A stretch of 22,352 bases of DNA from CAZEGV01 sp964511645 (lineage in GTDB: Bacteria; Bacteroidota; Bacteroidia; Cytophagales; JAAEPT01), in NCBI GenBank assembly GCA_964511645.1, contig CAZEGV010000047.1, positions 1 to 22,352 of the forward strand, given 5' to 3'. Shown one piece after another: positions 14,060 through 22,352 of the stretch (position 1 is the first letter of the stretch; every line of letters starts with the position of its first letter). Below the pieces are notes generated by a model that ran no database searches, was not told the DNA's origin, and saw nothing but the letters and a program-made list of their open reading frames with translations. Both the position numbers and the translations under genes were made by a program.

Positions 14060-16459
14060 ATGAAAAGTAAAAAAATCTTTTTCGTTTCCTTATTATTATT
14101 TTCAACTATATTCTCTTTTGCACAAAAGATAAGAGGTTATACTGCAGATGAAGAAAATAAACCACTGCCGTATACTGTAATCTCATTACTTCAAGCCTCA
14201 GATTCTGTGCTGATTGCTATGAAGATGTCAGACACAACAGGATATTATGCTTTTGATACAAAGGCAGGCTTATATTATTTAACTTTCGAAAACTTAGGTT
14301 CAAAAATCACATTTCCTGTATTTGAATTAAAACCTAACCAAGACTTTGTAGTGCCTCGCCAACAAGTAGTTGTAGCATCAATAGAGCTAGACAAAGTAAC
14401 ACTGACACAGAAGAAAAAGCCGATGATTGAGAAAACATCAAGAGGCTTGACTGTTAATGTTAAAGATTCACCAGTTTTACAATCTGGTAATGTAAAGCAA
14501 TTGATAGGTAAAATACCAGGAGTGATTTTAAGTCAAGATGGCTCGATAACGTTAAAAGGGAAACAAAATGTTGTCATTTATATTGATGGGAAGAGGACTT
14601 TTATGTCCGTAGAAAATTTAATGCAATGGTTGGAGAGCATGCCTGCAACAGATATAGAAAAAGTAGAAGTTTTTGACACGCCACCAGCCAAATATGATGC
14701 GGCAGGTTCTGCGGGTATTATTAATGTTATACTCAAAAAAGGCGCTGCCTTAGGTCTTAATGGTAGAATAGGACTTAATTTAGGGTATGGAGAGTTTCAT
14801 AAGGTATCACCTTCTTTATCGGTTAATTACAGAAATAGAAAATTCAATGCTTTTGGTGGAATTCATGCTTATAACAACAAAAGCTTTAACGTTTATGATT
14901 CGGAATATGATTTGGCTACTGCTACAAGTCAAACTCATTTTGATACCCAATCTAAGTCTCTTAGCCATGCAAAAGGTTTTGGAGGTAGAGCTGGCTTAGA
15001 TTGGTTTTTAGGAAAAAAAACTACTGTTGGATTCTTGTATTCAGGGTATTCGGGTGGTTTTTTAGGGACACCTGCTTATAATCGAACAAAATTATCGGGA
15101 GATAACACTTATAGTTATGACTCTATTGATACAAAATTCAATAATGATGTTTATTGGGCTGGTCAGAGCTTAAATTTGAATTTTGAACATAAAATTAAAG
15201 AAAAAGAGATTTTTGTGTTTGATGTGGATTTTGTGTCAAGAGGCTGGGGGTTTGGGCAGGATTTGATAAATAATCGTTATGAAAAAGGAGCGTTGGTATT
15301 GCCTTCGGTTTTAAAATCAAATTCTAAAACAAAAGTAGGAGTAGTTGTGCTTAAGGCTGATTATGAAAAAGAATTAAAGAAGAAATTTTCATTAGAAACA
15401 GGGGTAAAAACAACGCTGGTGAACACGAAAAGTGATAATGAGCAATTTACGGGAGATGATTTTAATACGCTTTTTGCAAATAATTCTAATACCTTTTTTT
15501 ACAATGAAGATGTGTTTGCGTCTTATGCTTCACTAAGTAAAAAATGGAAAAAATGGAGCGGAGACTTGGGGATTAGGTTGGAGTATACTTATTCGAAAGG
15601 CTTTTCTCCAACGGTAGACAGTACTGTGAAAAGAAATTATTTGAATGTGTTTCCAAACTTTAGCGTAAAACGAGTTTTGTCCAAAAAGACAGATGTAAGT
15701 TTTTCTTATACTAGAAGGATTGATAGACCTAATTATGGAAGTTTAAACCCATTTGAGTATCAGACAAGCCAGTTTGCTTTTTACAAAGGGAATCCCTTTT
15801 TACGCCCTCAGTACTCTGATGCTTTTACGATGGGATTTGGGATTGAAAGTGCAGTGTTCTTCACCTTTGGTTACACTAATACATCTGATGCGATTAATCA
15901 AATTAAATTCAAAAAAGAGGGATCTCAAGACATTACACAAACACAAATAAACGTAAACAATATTCATAACTTTAATTTTAATGCAGTTGTACCTATACCA
16001 GTCACCAAATGGTGGACTTTTAATTTTAATGGAAATGTGTTTTATAATCAACAGATTTTTGAGTTTGGTGGGCTTAATGTCAATAATTCATTATGGAGTT
16101 ATACCTTAAATATGCAGCAAATGTTTAAGTTACCAAAAAAGTTTAAAGCAGAACTCAGTGGCTATTATAACTCAAGTGTGTTTTGGAATACATTTTTTGT
16201 GGAGCCTCATTATCAGTTGGATTTTGGTGTAAGTAAAAAAATTAAAAGATTTGATTTTAATTTGGTGTATCAAGATTTTTTAAATATTAGACAAAGCTTT
16301 GGTTATAACCAGCAAGATGATTTACGTATAGATTATTTCTATACTTGGGAGACGCGTCGTTTGAAACTAAATATTGGTTACAGATTTGGGAATAATAAAA
16401 TAGCAGGATCAAGAAGAAGAAAAACTGCATCACAAGATGCTCAGAATAGGGCAAAATAA
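14060..16459 (+). CDS. outer membrane beta-barrel family protein (TonB-receptor-like, OMP_b-brl_3 type)
   Basis: A 799-residue protein from the ATG at 14060; a TTG one codon upstream is in frame but unnecessary. It has a signal peptide (about 1-21, ending FSFAQ), a carboxypeptidase-regulatory-like beta-sandwich (about 22-110), a plug-like domain (about 125-228, with IPGVILSQDG, VIYIDGKRTF, VEVFDTPPAKYDAAGSAGII) and a beta-barrel to the C-terminus. The end (FGNNKIAGSRRR) is typical of the family that Pfam calls OMP_b-brl_3. The plug region retains the pattern of TonB-dependent receptors, but no clear TonB box is visible. No SusD-like partner is present, so a glycan-uptake locus is not indicated. 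The substrate is unknown. Confidence 0.88.
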   Translation: MKSKKIFFVSLLLFSTIFSFAQKIRGYTADEENKPLPYTVISLLQASDSVLIAMKMSDTTGYYAFDTKAGLYYLTFENLGSKITFPVFELKPNQDFVVPRQQVVVASIELDKVTLTQKKKPMIEKTSRGLTVNVKDSPVLQSGNVKQLIGKIPGVILSQDGSITLKGKQNVVIYIDGKRTFMSVENLMQWLESMPATDIEKVEVFDTPPAKYDAAGSAGIINVILKKGAALGLNGRIGLNLGYGEFHKVSPSLSVNYRNRKFNAFGGIHAYNNKSFNVYDSEYDLATATSQTHFDTQSKSLSHAKGFGGRAGLDWFLGKKTTVGFLYSGYSGGFLGTPAYNRTKLSGDNTYSYDSIDTKFNNDVYWAGQSLNLNFEHKIKEKEIFVFDVDFVSRGWGFGQDLINNRYEKGALVLPSVLKSNSKTKVGVVVLKADYEKELKKKFSLETGVKTTLVNTKSDNEQFTGDDFNTLFANNSNTFFYNEDVFASYASLSKKWKKWSGDLGIRLEYTYSKGFSPTVDSTVKRNYLNVFPNFSVKRVLSKKTDVSFSYTRRIDRPNYGSLNPFEYQTSQFAFYKGNPFLRPQYSDAFTMGFGIESAVFFTFGYTNTSDAINQIKFKKEGSQDITQTQINVNNIHNFNFNAVVPIPVTKWWTFNFNGNVFYNQQIFEFGGLNVNNSLWSYTLNMQQMFKLPKKFKAELSGYYNSSVFWNTFFVEPHYQLDFGVSKKIKRFDFNLVYQDFLNIRQSFGYNQQDDLRIDYFYTWETRRLKLNIGYRFGNNKIAGSRRRKTASQDAQNRAK

Positions 16460-16475
16460 TTATTTTTTTGTGTGA

Positions 16476-16585
16476 GGGATAGAGCGGTTTGTTTGAAATC
16501 CTTCCCGATTTTCTTTTTCGGGAAGATTGAGTAGCGATAGCCTGACAGCACTCTGCCTTTTTTGGCGAGTGGTGGCACACCCAAA
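16476..16585 (+). repeat. structured intergenic repeat, copy 2
   Basis: It starts GGGATAGAGCGG and contains ATCC, then the perfect 8-bp hairpin CTTCCCGA/TCGGGAAG (16501-16508 and 16518-16525), then AGCGATAGCCTGAC. This is the same framework as the minus-strand reading of 13805-13973. A small GCC-T6-GGC hairpin follows near 16555-16566. The element lies between the outer membrane protein gene and uvrA and probably ends transcription of the former. Confidence 0.6.
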
Positions 16586-16635
16586 TAATAAAAATAGATT
16601 TTAATTTTTCTAAAATGATTGCTAGTTAGATTTTG

Positions 16636-16643
16636 TATCTTTG
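16636..16643 (+). promoter_or_regulatory. -7 promoter element just before uvrA (TATCTTTG)
   Basis: TATCTTTG is an exact TAnnTTTG match ending only 6 nt before the uvrA ATG at 16650. Transcription would then start at or within a few bases of the ATG, giving a leaderless or nearly leaderless mRNA. No TTTG is found at the usual -33 spacing. Confidence 0.5.
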
Positions 16644-16649
16644 CAACTT

Positions 16650-19466
16650 ATGGCAAATAAGGAGGAGTATATAGAGATTTACGGTGCTAGAGAGCATAAC
16701 CTAAAAGGGATTGATGTAAAGATACCGAGGGATAAATTGGTAGTAATCACGGGAGTGAGTGGTAGTGGAAAATCTTCTTTGGCGTTTGATACGATTTATG
16801 CGGAAGGACAGCGTAGGTATATGGAGAGTTTTTCGGCTTATGCACGCTCTTTTATCGGTAATATGGAACGCCCAGATGTAGATAAAGTGGATGGTTTGAG
16901 CCCTGTTATTTCTATCGAACAAAAAACAACTTCTAGAAATCCTCGCTCTACTGTGGGTACGATTACTGAAATTTATGATTTTTTAAGATTATTATATGCC
17001 AGAGCAGGGAATGCTTATTCTTATGTGACGGGTGAGCGTATGGCTAGGCAAACGGAGGATCAAATTATAGATTTGGTTGTAGAGAAATATGAGGGTAAGA
17101 AGTTAGTTGTGTTGTCACCAGTGGTGCGTGCTAGGAAAGGGCATTATCGTGAGTTATTTGTTCAGATCCAAAAGATGGGTTATACCAAGGCGAGGATAGA
17201 TGGGGAAGTAGTGAATCTAAGTCCTAAGATGCAGGTAGACCGTTACAAAACTCATGATATAGAGATTGTGATTGATAGACTACAAGTGAGTGTAAATGAT
17301 AGACAAAGGCTTACTCAATCGGTAAAATCGGCTTTGATAGAAGGGAATGGAGTGATGGCAGTTATAAATGAGGAAGAAAACCTTTCTTATTTCTCTAAAC
17401 ATTTGATGTGTCCTAGTTCGGGTATTTCTTATGATGAGCCTGCACCTAATAACTTTTCGTTTAACTCTCCTTATGGTGCTTGTACTACCTGTAGTGGTCT
17501 AGGGGTAGTCAAAGAAATTGCAGAAAATCGGGTAATTCCAGATGATAGTTTGTCTATCGCTCAAGGTGGTATAAAGCCAATGGGGGATTATAAAAATACA
17601 TGGATTTTTAGAGAAGCAGAGGAGATCATCAAAGCCGAAAATAAAAAACATGATATTAGTACTCCGATTAAAAATTTATCTGCACATGCTTTAAACCTTA
17701 TTGTTAATGGTGGGGAATACCAAGTAAAGAAAAAAGATAATGGTGCTAAAATAACTGAAGATAAAACTTTTGAGGGAGTAATTCCATTTTTGAAACGCCA
17801 TCAAGAGAATGCTTCAGAAAAAGAGCAACGTTGGGTGAATGACTTTATGGTTTCAGTGACTTGTCCTAGTTGTGAAGGTCAGCGTTTGAGGAAAGAGTCG
17901 TTACATTTTAAATTAGATAAGAAAAATATTTCTGATTTGGCATTGATGAATATTGCTGAACTTTCGGAATGGCTAGAAGGTTTAGAAGATAGATTGGATG
18001 ATAAACAAAGAGCAATTGCGACAGAAGTACTCAAAGAAGTAAGGAAGCGAATAGGTTTTTTGTTGAACGTAGGCTTAGATTATTTGACGTTGCACCGCCC
18101 TGTGAGAACATTGTCTGGTGGGGAGTCTCAAAGGATTAGATTAGCGACTCAAATTGGGTCTCAGCTAGTGGGAGTGACTTATATTTTGGATGAACCGAGT
18201 ATTGGGCTACATCAGCGAGATAATGAGAAGCTAATAAAAGCGTTGAAAAAACTGCGAGATATAGGTAACAGCGTGTTGATAGTAGAGCATGATAAAGACA
18301 TGATGCTAGAGGCAGATTATATTTTGGATATAGGGCCTGGTGCTGGTAAGCATGGCGGAGAAGTGGTGGCAGAAGGTACTCCTGAGGATTTTAAGAAGTT
18401 AGATACCATTACATCAAACTATCTCTCAGGGACTGATGGGATAGCCGTCCCTAGCGAAAGAAGAGCGGGGAATGGGGAGTATATAATATTGAGAGGAGCG
18501 AAAGGCAATAACCTTAAAAACGTGACTTTGACTTTGCCTTTGGGTAAAATGGTGGCTATAACGGGAGTATCGGGTTCTGGTAAGTCTACTTTGATTCACG
18601 AGACATTGCATCCTATTTTGTCGCAAGAATTTTTCAGGTCTCTCAAAGAGCCTTTAGAGTATGACAGTATAGAAGGTTTAGACCGTGTTGATAAAGTGAT
18701 AGAGGTGGATCAAGCACCAATTGGTCGTACGCCTAGGTCTAATCCTGCTACTTATACAGGTGTGTTTACTGATATTCGTAATTTGTATATGCAGTTACCT
18801 GAGTCCAAAATAAGAGGCTATAAGATGGGACGTTTTTCTTTTAATGTAAAAGGTGGACGTTGCGAAACTTGTGAAGGTGCAGGAGTAAAAGTGGTAGAAA
18901 TGGATTTTCTTCCGAGTGTGCAAGTCCCATGTGAGGTGTGCAGAGGTAAGCGATATAATCGCGAGACTTTAGATGTTCGCTTCAAAGGTAAGTCTATTTC
19001 TGATGTTTTGGACATGACAATCAATGAGGCGGTAGTATTTTTTGAAAATCATCCTAATATTTTGAGAAAAATTAAAACAATACAAGATGTAGGTTTGGGT
19101 TATATATCATTAGGACAGCATGCGACTACATTATCTGGGGGAGAGGCTCAGCGAGTAAAATTGGCAACCGAACTGTCTAAGCGAGACACAGGTAAAACGT
19201 TATATATATTAGATGAACCTACTACAGGCTTACATTTTAAAGATATTAAAATATTAATAGAAGTCTTGAATAAATTGGTAGGGAAAGGTAATACGGTACT
19301 TGTAATTGAGCATAATATGGACATTATAAAAGTAGCTGATTACGTAATAGACATAGGTCCTGAAGGAGGTGGAAAGGGTGGCAGAATAATTGCAGAAGGA
19401 ACTCCAGAAGAAATTATAAAGATAAAAGAGAGCTATACAGGAAAATTTCTTAAATTAGAACTATAA
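16650..19466 (+). CDS. uvrA: excinuclease ABC subunit A
   Basis: A 938-residue ATPase that finds bulky DNA lesions with UvrB in nucleotide excision repair. Walker A motifs are at 35-42 and 639-646 (both GVSGSGKS), two LSGGE signatures and two Walker B segments (ILDEPSIGLH, ILDEPTTGLH) are present, and the order is canonical. The C-terminal zinc finger is complete (Cys738, Cys741, Cys761, Cys764). The first zinc module has Cys254-Pro-Ser-Ser257 with Cys278 and Cys281, so one ligand is missing, which I believe is common in Bacteroidota UvrA. The ATG at 16650 is preferred over the upstream TTG at 16641, which lies inside the promoter element. The stop abuts the ATG of the next gene. Confidence 0.97.
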   Translation: MANKEEYIEIYGAREHNLKGIDVKIPRDKLVVITGVSGSGKSSLAFDTIYAEGQRRYMESFSAYARSFIGNMERPDVDKVDGLSPVISIEQKTTSRNPRSTVGTITEIYDFLRLLYARAGNAYSYVTGERMARQTEDQIIDLVVEKYEGKKLVVLSPVVRARKGHYRELFVQIQKMGYTKARIDGEVVNLSPKMQVDRYKTHDIEIVIDRLQVSVNDRQRLTQSVKSALIEGNGVMAVINEEENLSYFSKHLMCPSSGISYDEPAPNNFSFNSPYGACTTCSGLGVVKEIAENRVIPDDSLSIAQGGIKPMGDYKNTWIFREAEEIIKAENKKHDISTPIKNLSAHALNLIVNGGEYQVKKKDNGAKITEDKTFEGVIPFLKRHQENASEKEQRWVNDFMVSVTCPSCEGQRLRKESLHFKLDKKNISDLALMNIAELSEWLEGLEDRLDDKQRAIATEVLKEVRKRIGFLLNVGLDYLTLHRPVRTLSGGESQRIRLATQIGSQLVGVTYILDEPSIGLHQRDNEKLIKALKKLRDIGNSVLIVEHDKDMMLEADYILDIGPGAGKHGGEVVAEGTPEDFKKLDTITSNYLSGTDGIAVPSERRAGNGEYIILRGAKGNNLKNVTLTLPLGKMVAITGVSGSGKSTLIHETLHPILSQEFFRSLKEPLEYDSIEGLDRVDKVIEVDQAPIGRTPRSNPATYTGVFTDIRNLYMQLPESKIRGYKMGRFSFNVKGGRCETCEGAGVKVVEMDFLPSVQVPCEVCRGKRYNRETLDVRFKGKSISDVLDMTINEAVVFFENHPNILRKIKTIQDVGLGYISLGQHATTLSGGEAQRVKLATELSKRDTGKTLYILDEPTTGLHFKDIKILIEVLNKLVGKGNTVLVIEHNMDIIKVADYVIDIGPEGGGKGGRIIAEGTPEEIIKIKESYTGKFLKLEL

Positions 19467-20624
19467 ATGAAAAAGATATTAATCATAATGATATTGTCTA
19501 GTGTAGCTTTTTTGAGCTATGGACAGCAGAATGCTTATATAGGTCCTAGATTAGAATACGGGTCTTTTTTCCGCTCTTATTCGGCAGGGAGAGAAGCTCT
19601 AAGAAGTCCTTCTGTTGGTTCGGTCATTAATTGGGGTGGGCAAATCCAGTATAGGATTTTTGATGCAATCACGTTGGAAGGTGGTGCTACCATTAAGCGA
19701 TATCAATGGAAAATGAGGGATAAGAATTTTGAAGAGCGTCACCCAGGGTTTAGAGTGAAAGCAAAAAGCGTAGCAACTTTTCCTTCTGTTTTCGGCTCTT
19801 TTCAGTATGCACATCAGATTGAAAAAAACACTTATTTTTATGCTCAATTAGGAATTGATTATGATTTTGTAAATGCGAAGAGACTCAATGCTTCTAAAAG
19901 TTTTGCGAGAGGAAATGATGATGTGACAATAGCGAGTACTTTTGCTAACCGAAACTTAAATGCAGTACCAGAGATTGGTATACAATGGCGAGATTTTTAT
20001 GATGGAATGTGGTCTGTAGGTTTAGCATTTCACGCAAGTCAGAGCATTGGTAATTTGCAAGAAATTGATTATCAAATTATTAATAAAGGCACGAATGTAA
20101 TCAAAGACAAAGCGGTGATGAAAGGCTCGTATATTGGATTGAACTTGAAGTATAACTTTATGTTCTTTGAAAAACAAAAAAGAGAGAAACCAACAAAGAA
20201 ACTTATTGATCAAATTGTGATGGATTCTGTAGATGTATTTGAGGAGTTACCAGACACCAATGTAGTTACAAAAGATAAAGTAAACGATAGAGACATAGTA
20301 ACTAAATATAAAATTAAAGTAAAAAGTCCAGAGCTAACGATATATGTTTATGATCACCAGCTGGTAGATGGAGATATTATCTCTTTGTTTTTAAATAGTG
20401 ATGTGATTTTGAAAGAATACACCTTAACTAAAGATAGGTACGAGATTAAGGTAACCATCCCAGAAGGGAGTTCTAGATTGATTCTATACGCTCACAATTT
20501 GGGTAAGTATAGACCAAACACTGCTGCTGTTGTAGTCTATGATGGTGTGAAAGAACAAAAAATAGTAATGAAATCAGATTTAGAAGAAAGTGGTACGTTG
20601 GAAATTAAATACAATCCAAAATGA
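19467..20624 (+). CDS. exported, probably outer-membrane-associated protein with a C-terminal domain shared with its neighbour
   Basis: A 385-residue protein with a signal peptide (MKKILIIMILSSVAFLSYG, cleavage before Gln20). Residues about 22-235 alternate aromatic and polar residues in beta-strand patterns that suggest a small outer membrane barrel, ending in a basic linker. Residues about 289-385 form a separate domain (TIYVYDHQLVDGDIISLFL, then LILYAHNLG, RPNTAAV and a final IKYNP). A homologous domain ends the next gene product. Its ATG follows the uvrA stop with no gap (TAAATG) and its stop overlaps the next start (ATGA), so the three genes are probably one operon. I do not recognise a named family or function. 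Confidence 0.65.
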   Translation: MKKILIIMILSSVAFLSYGQQNAYIGPRLEYGSFFRSYSAGREALRSPSVGSVINWGGQIQYRIFDAITLEGGATIKRYQWKMRDKNFEERHPGFRVKAKSVATFPSVFGSFQYAHQIEKNTYFYAQLGIDYDFVNAKRLNASKSFARGNDDVTIASTFANRNLNAVPEIGIQWRDFYDGMWSVGLAFHASQSIGNLQEIDYQIINKGTNVIKDKAVMKGSYIGLNLKYNFMFFEKQKREKPTKKLIDQIVMDSVDVFEELPDTNVVTKDKVNDRDIVTKYKIKVKSPELTIYVYDHQLVDGDIISLFLNSDVILKEYTLTKDRYEIKVTIPEGSSRLILYAHNLGKYRPNTAAVVVYDGVKEQKIVMKSDLEESGTLEIKYNPK

Positions 20625-21436
20625 AAAATGTAGCTTATATAATATTGACCTTAGTTCTCTTTGCTGGGTGTAAAAAGTTAGAACTAGAGATAGAGGAAAC
20701 AAAGTGTAAAAAAATGAAGCTCAAACGTCCTCGTTATGAGCTTGTCCCATCCAAATGTGGTACTAGTAACAAAGATTTTGCCGTAGATGTTACTTTTGAT
20801 TTTGATGGTGATCCAGATTGTATTCATCTGATAGATGTTGAAGCCTCAGTAAAGAACTCCTCTGGTTTTAATATGCCAGAGGTCAATGCGTTTGAAGGGC
20901 AATTATTAGCTAGTGAAGATAAAGTAACAGTAAGTCAGTCAGGGACAGCTACTTTTCATTATTGTTATAGCTTATCAAGTGTTGCAGATACTGCCAATCT
21001 TGGATTTATAAGACTCAATTGGCACACCGAAAATGATTTAGAAAATGAGAGTAACCAAACAGGGATTAGAATTAATTTTAATACCAATACAGGTACTTCT
21101 GACCCAAGTACTTATCAGAATACTTACTCAACCCAAACAAAAGTGATACAATTGAAGGTATGGGATAATGCTGATCAAGATGGAGATGTTATATCTATCA
21201 ATCATAATGGTACTTGGATTAATGAAAATTTGATGATAACCAACGGAGGAACGATTCTTAATTTGACTTTAACACCAGGGCATAATTATATTAATTTTTA
21301 TGCAGTTAATCAAGGTTCTTCTGGTCCTAATACATTGTCTGCCCAGTTGATGTCTGGCGGTGCTGTATTTGGTTCTTTTACGCTAGACAGCAATACTGGA
21401 GAGACGAAATCTATTTCGGTACAATATAATCCGTAG
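20621..21436 (+). CDS. lipoprotein with a C-terminal domain shared with the upstream protein
   Basis: A 271-residue protein with a lipobox (LFAGC; lipidated Cys17). The middle region (about 40-160) is beta-rich with cysteines at 47, 67 and 114 and a DFDGDPDC segment of possible calcium-binding character. Residues about 175-271 match the C-terminal domain of the preceding protein: LKVWDNADQDGDVISINHNG, then INFYAVNQG, SGPNTLSA and SISVQYNP. The gene overlaps the upstream stop by four bases (ATGA). The pair may act together at the cell surface, which is an inference from coupling and the shared domain. No known family is assigned. Confidence 0.62.
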   Translation: MKNVAYIILTLVLFAGCKKLELEIEETKCKKMKLKRPRYELVPSKCGTSNKDFAVDVTFDFDGDPDCIHLIDVEASVKNSSGFNMPEVNAFEGQLLASEDKVTVSQSGTATFHYCYSLSSVADTANLGFIRLNWHTENDLENESNQTGIRINFNTNTGTSDPSTYQNTYSTQTKVIQLKVWDNADQDGDVISINHNGTWINENLMITNGGTILNLTLTPGHNYINFYAVNQGSSGPNTLSAQLMSGGAVFGSFTLDSNTGETKSISVQYNP

Positions 21437-21527
21437 TGTGAAATTTTTAAATAAATTAGATGTAAAATCAAGTTGAATAATGATTTATGTTAGTATTTAG
21501 TATTTCCTTTTTCGTCTAATTATTGTT

Positions 21528-21535
21528 TAGGTTTG
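21528..21535 (+). promoter_or_regulatory. possible -7 promoter element (TAGGTTTG) and AGGAGA site for the globin gene
   Basis: TAGGTTTG fits the -7 consensus, giving a start near 21541. AGGAGA at 21547-21552 lies 22 nt before the ATG at 21575, rather far for a ribosome binding site. No clear -33 box is seen. Confidence 0.35.
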
Positions 21536-21574
21536 TGAATTAGTTTAGGAGAAAAATTCTGAAAATTAAAAAAA

Positions 21575-21946
21575 ATGAAAAGAGATATAGAAACAAAAAA
21601 AGACATAAAATTAATGGTAGATTCATTTTATGACAAAGTGAATGCTAATAAAGTTTTGTCACCTGTTTTTAATGATTTTGCTAAGGTAGACTGGGACTCT
21701 CACCTTCCTAAGATGTATGAGTTTTGGTCTAAAATAATTTTTGCTAAAGGAGATTATAATGGAAACCCTTTTCAAGCACATGTGTCCTTGCCTGTAGATG
21801 CAAAGCACTTTGCACAGTGGGTAGAGTTGTTTGTTGAAAACATGGATGAACTTTTTGAAGGAGATGTAGCTGAGTCAACTAAGACAAGAGCAAGGTCTAT
21901 AGCTCATGTTTTTGAAAGTAAATTGGCTTTTATGAATAAGAGGTAG
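21575..21946 (+). CDS. group III truncated haemoglobin
   Basis: A 123-residue haem protein with the 2-on-2 truncated globin fold. Typical group III features are the B-helix FYDKV (Tyr19, likely B10 distal Tyr), YEFWSKIIF (Trp51), NPFQAH before the F-helix, and proximal His78 in AKHFAQWVELF. Such proteins bind oxygen or nitric oxide in the cytosol, and a role in nitrosative or redox stress is often proposed but not shown here. It is a single gene behind its own likely promoter. Confidence 0.9.
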   Translation: MKRDIETKKDIKLMVDSFYDKVNANKVLSPVFNDFAKVDWDSHLPKMYEFWSKIIFAKGDYNGNPFQAHVSLPVDAKHFAQWVELFVENMDELFEGDVAESTKTRARSIAHVFESKLAFMNKR

Positions 21947-22104
21947 GTGGTTTTTTGTTGCTAAGCTATCCTTTTTTAAGTTTTGGAAATAATTTCATTT
22001 TATGATTTCTTTCGTTAGCTTTTATTGGATAATTCTGATTTAACCTTAAATACCAATGATGAAGTTTTCTTTCTTATTAGAGATGTTTTTTTACTACTCA
22101 TAAA

Positions 22105-22326
22105 ATGATGTATAAAAAAGCATTTGAAGAGCAATTACAAATGCTTAAAGGAGAAAAAAAAATTGATTTTAAGAGAGCAGTTTTTATCACCGAAAATGTT
22201 TATCATAAAAACACTTTGAATTATCAGGTTTTTAAAGAAACGATTACTGAAATTGGAATCCAATTGAAGGGAGTAATTAGGAAAAAAGGATTGATGAAGT
22301 ATAATACCATTTTAACTATAAGATAA
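22105..22326 (+). CDS. short hypothetical protein, possibly an N-terminal fragment
   Basis: A 73-residue basic protein starting at an ATG (the next codon is also ATG) and ending at TAA 22324-22326, 26 nt before the window ends. The segment DFKRAVFITENVYHKNTLNY resembles, from memory, the N-terminus of longer flavobacterial proteins of unknown or transglutaminase-like type. It may be a natural truncation, or a gene broken by the stop. There is no signal peptide or membrane segment. The 158 nt between the globin gene and this ORF are AT-rich with no clear feature. Confidence 0.4.
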   Translation: MMYKKAFEEQLQMLKGEKKIDFKRAVFITENVYHKNTLNYQVFKETITEIGIQLKGVIRKKGLMKYNTILTIR

Positions 22327-22352
22327 GTCATTTATCCTGTTTGTTTTTACAC

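Noticed and set aside
14060..16459. A SusC/SusD glycan-uptake locus
   Set aside because: The protein is of the OMP_b-brl_3 type and there is no SusD-like lipoprotein or glycan enzyme nearby.

Overview
The window looks like a chromosomal segment of a member of the Bacteroidota, most likely a flavobacterium. The evidence is the low GC content, TAnnTTTG-type -7 promoter elements, an OMP_b-brl_3-type outer membrane barrel, a transketolase split into two genes, N-terminal signal sequences ending in ...YGQ, and two copies of a structured intergenic repeat of a type I recall from flavobacterial genomes. No tRNA, rRNA, CRISPR array, phage module or replication origin was seen.

Positions 1-3740 are an accessory, mosaic region. 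It holds the 3' end of a Crp/Fnr-family regulator, a membrane protein with apolipoprotein N-acyltransferase (Lnt) architecture, a strongly folded attC-like palindromic element, and a small four-helix membrane protein (DUF6326-like). After these come the remains of an IS graveyard: a possible N-terminal scrap of an alcohol dehydrogenase, a decayed IS1595-family transposase on the minus strand, and the C-terminal stub of an IS5-family transposase on the plus strand. A perfect 46-nt palindromic terminator (3855-3900) separates this region from the next.

Positions 3913-10132 are a minus-strand block. Read in transcription order it contains an FAH-family acylpyruvase-like hydrolase, a large exported M23 peptidase (TTG start, overlapping the FAH gene, with an in-frame run of nine G), a Bcp/PrxQ peroxiredoxin with its own likely promoter, the N-terminal transketolase half, an exported von Willebrand factor A (VWA) protein, and the C-terminal transketolase half. 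The VWA gene sits between the two transketolase genes and abuts the second one (TAAATG), so all three are probably co-transcribed.

Positions 10189-22326 are a plus-strand block. It starts with a small lipoprotein overlapping (ATGA) a spermidine-synthase-like methyltransferase. A second M23 peptidase follows, anchored by one membrane helix, behind a good -33/-7 promoter, then a MerR-type regulator and dprA. Next is an 799-residue outer membrane beta-barrel protein flanked by two oppositely oriented copies of the intergenic repeat. Then comes uvrA, apparently leaderless, which abuts an exported protein gene that in turn overlaps a lipoprotein gene. These last two proteins share a homologous C-terminal domain. 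A group III truncated haemoglobin and a short ORF close the window.

Most of the window is ordinary core-genome material (tkt, bcp, dprA, uvrA). The parts most worth a second look are the attC-like element, the VWA gene inside the split transketolase locus, the G9 tract in the M23 gene, and the uvrA-linked pair of envelope proteins with a shared C-terminal domain.
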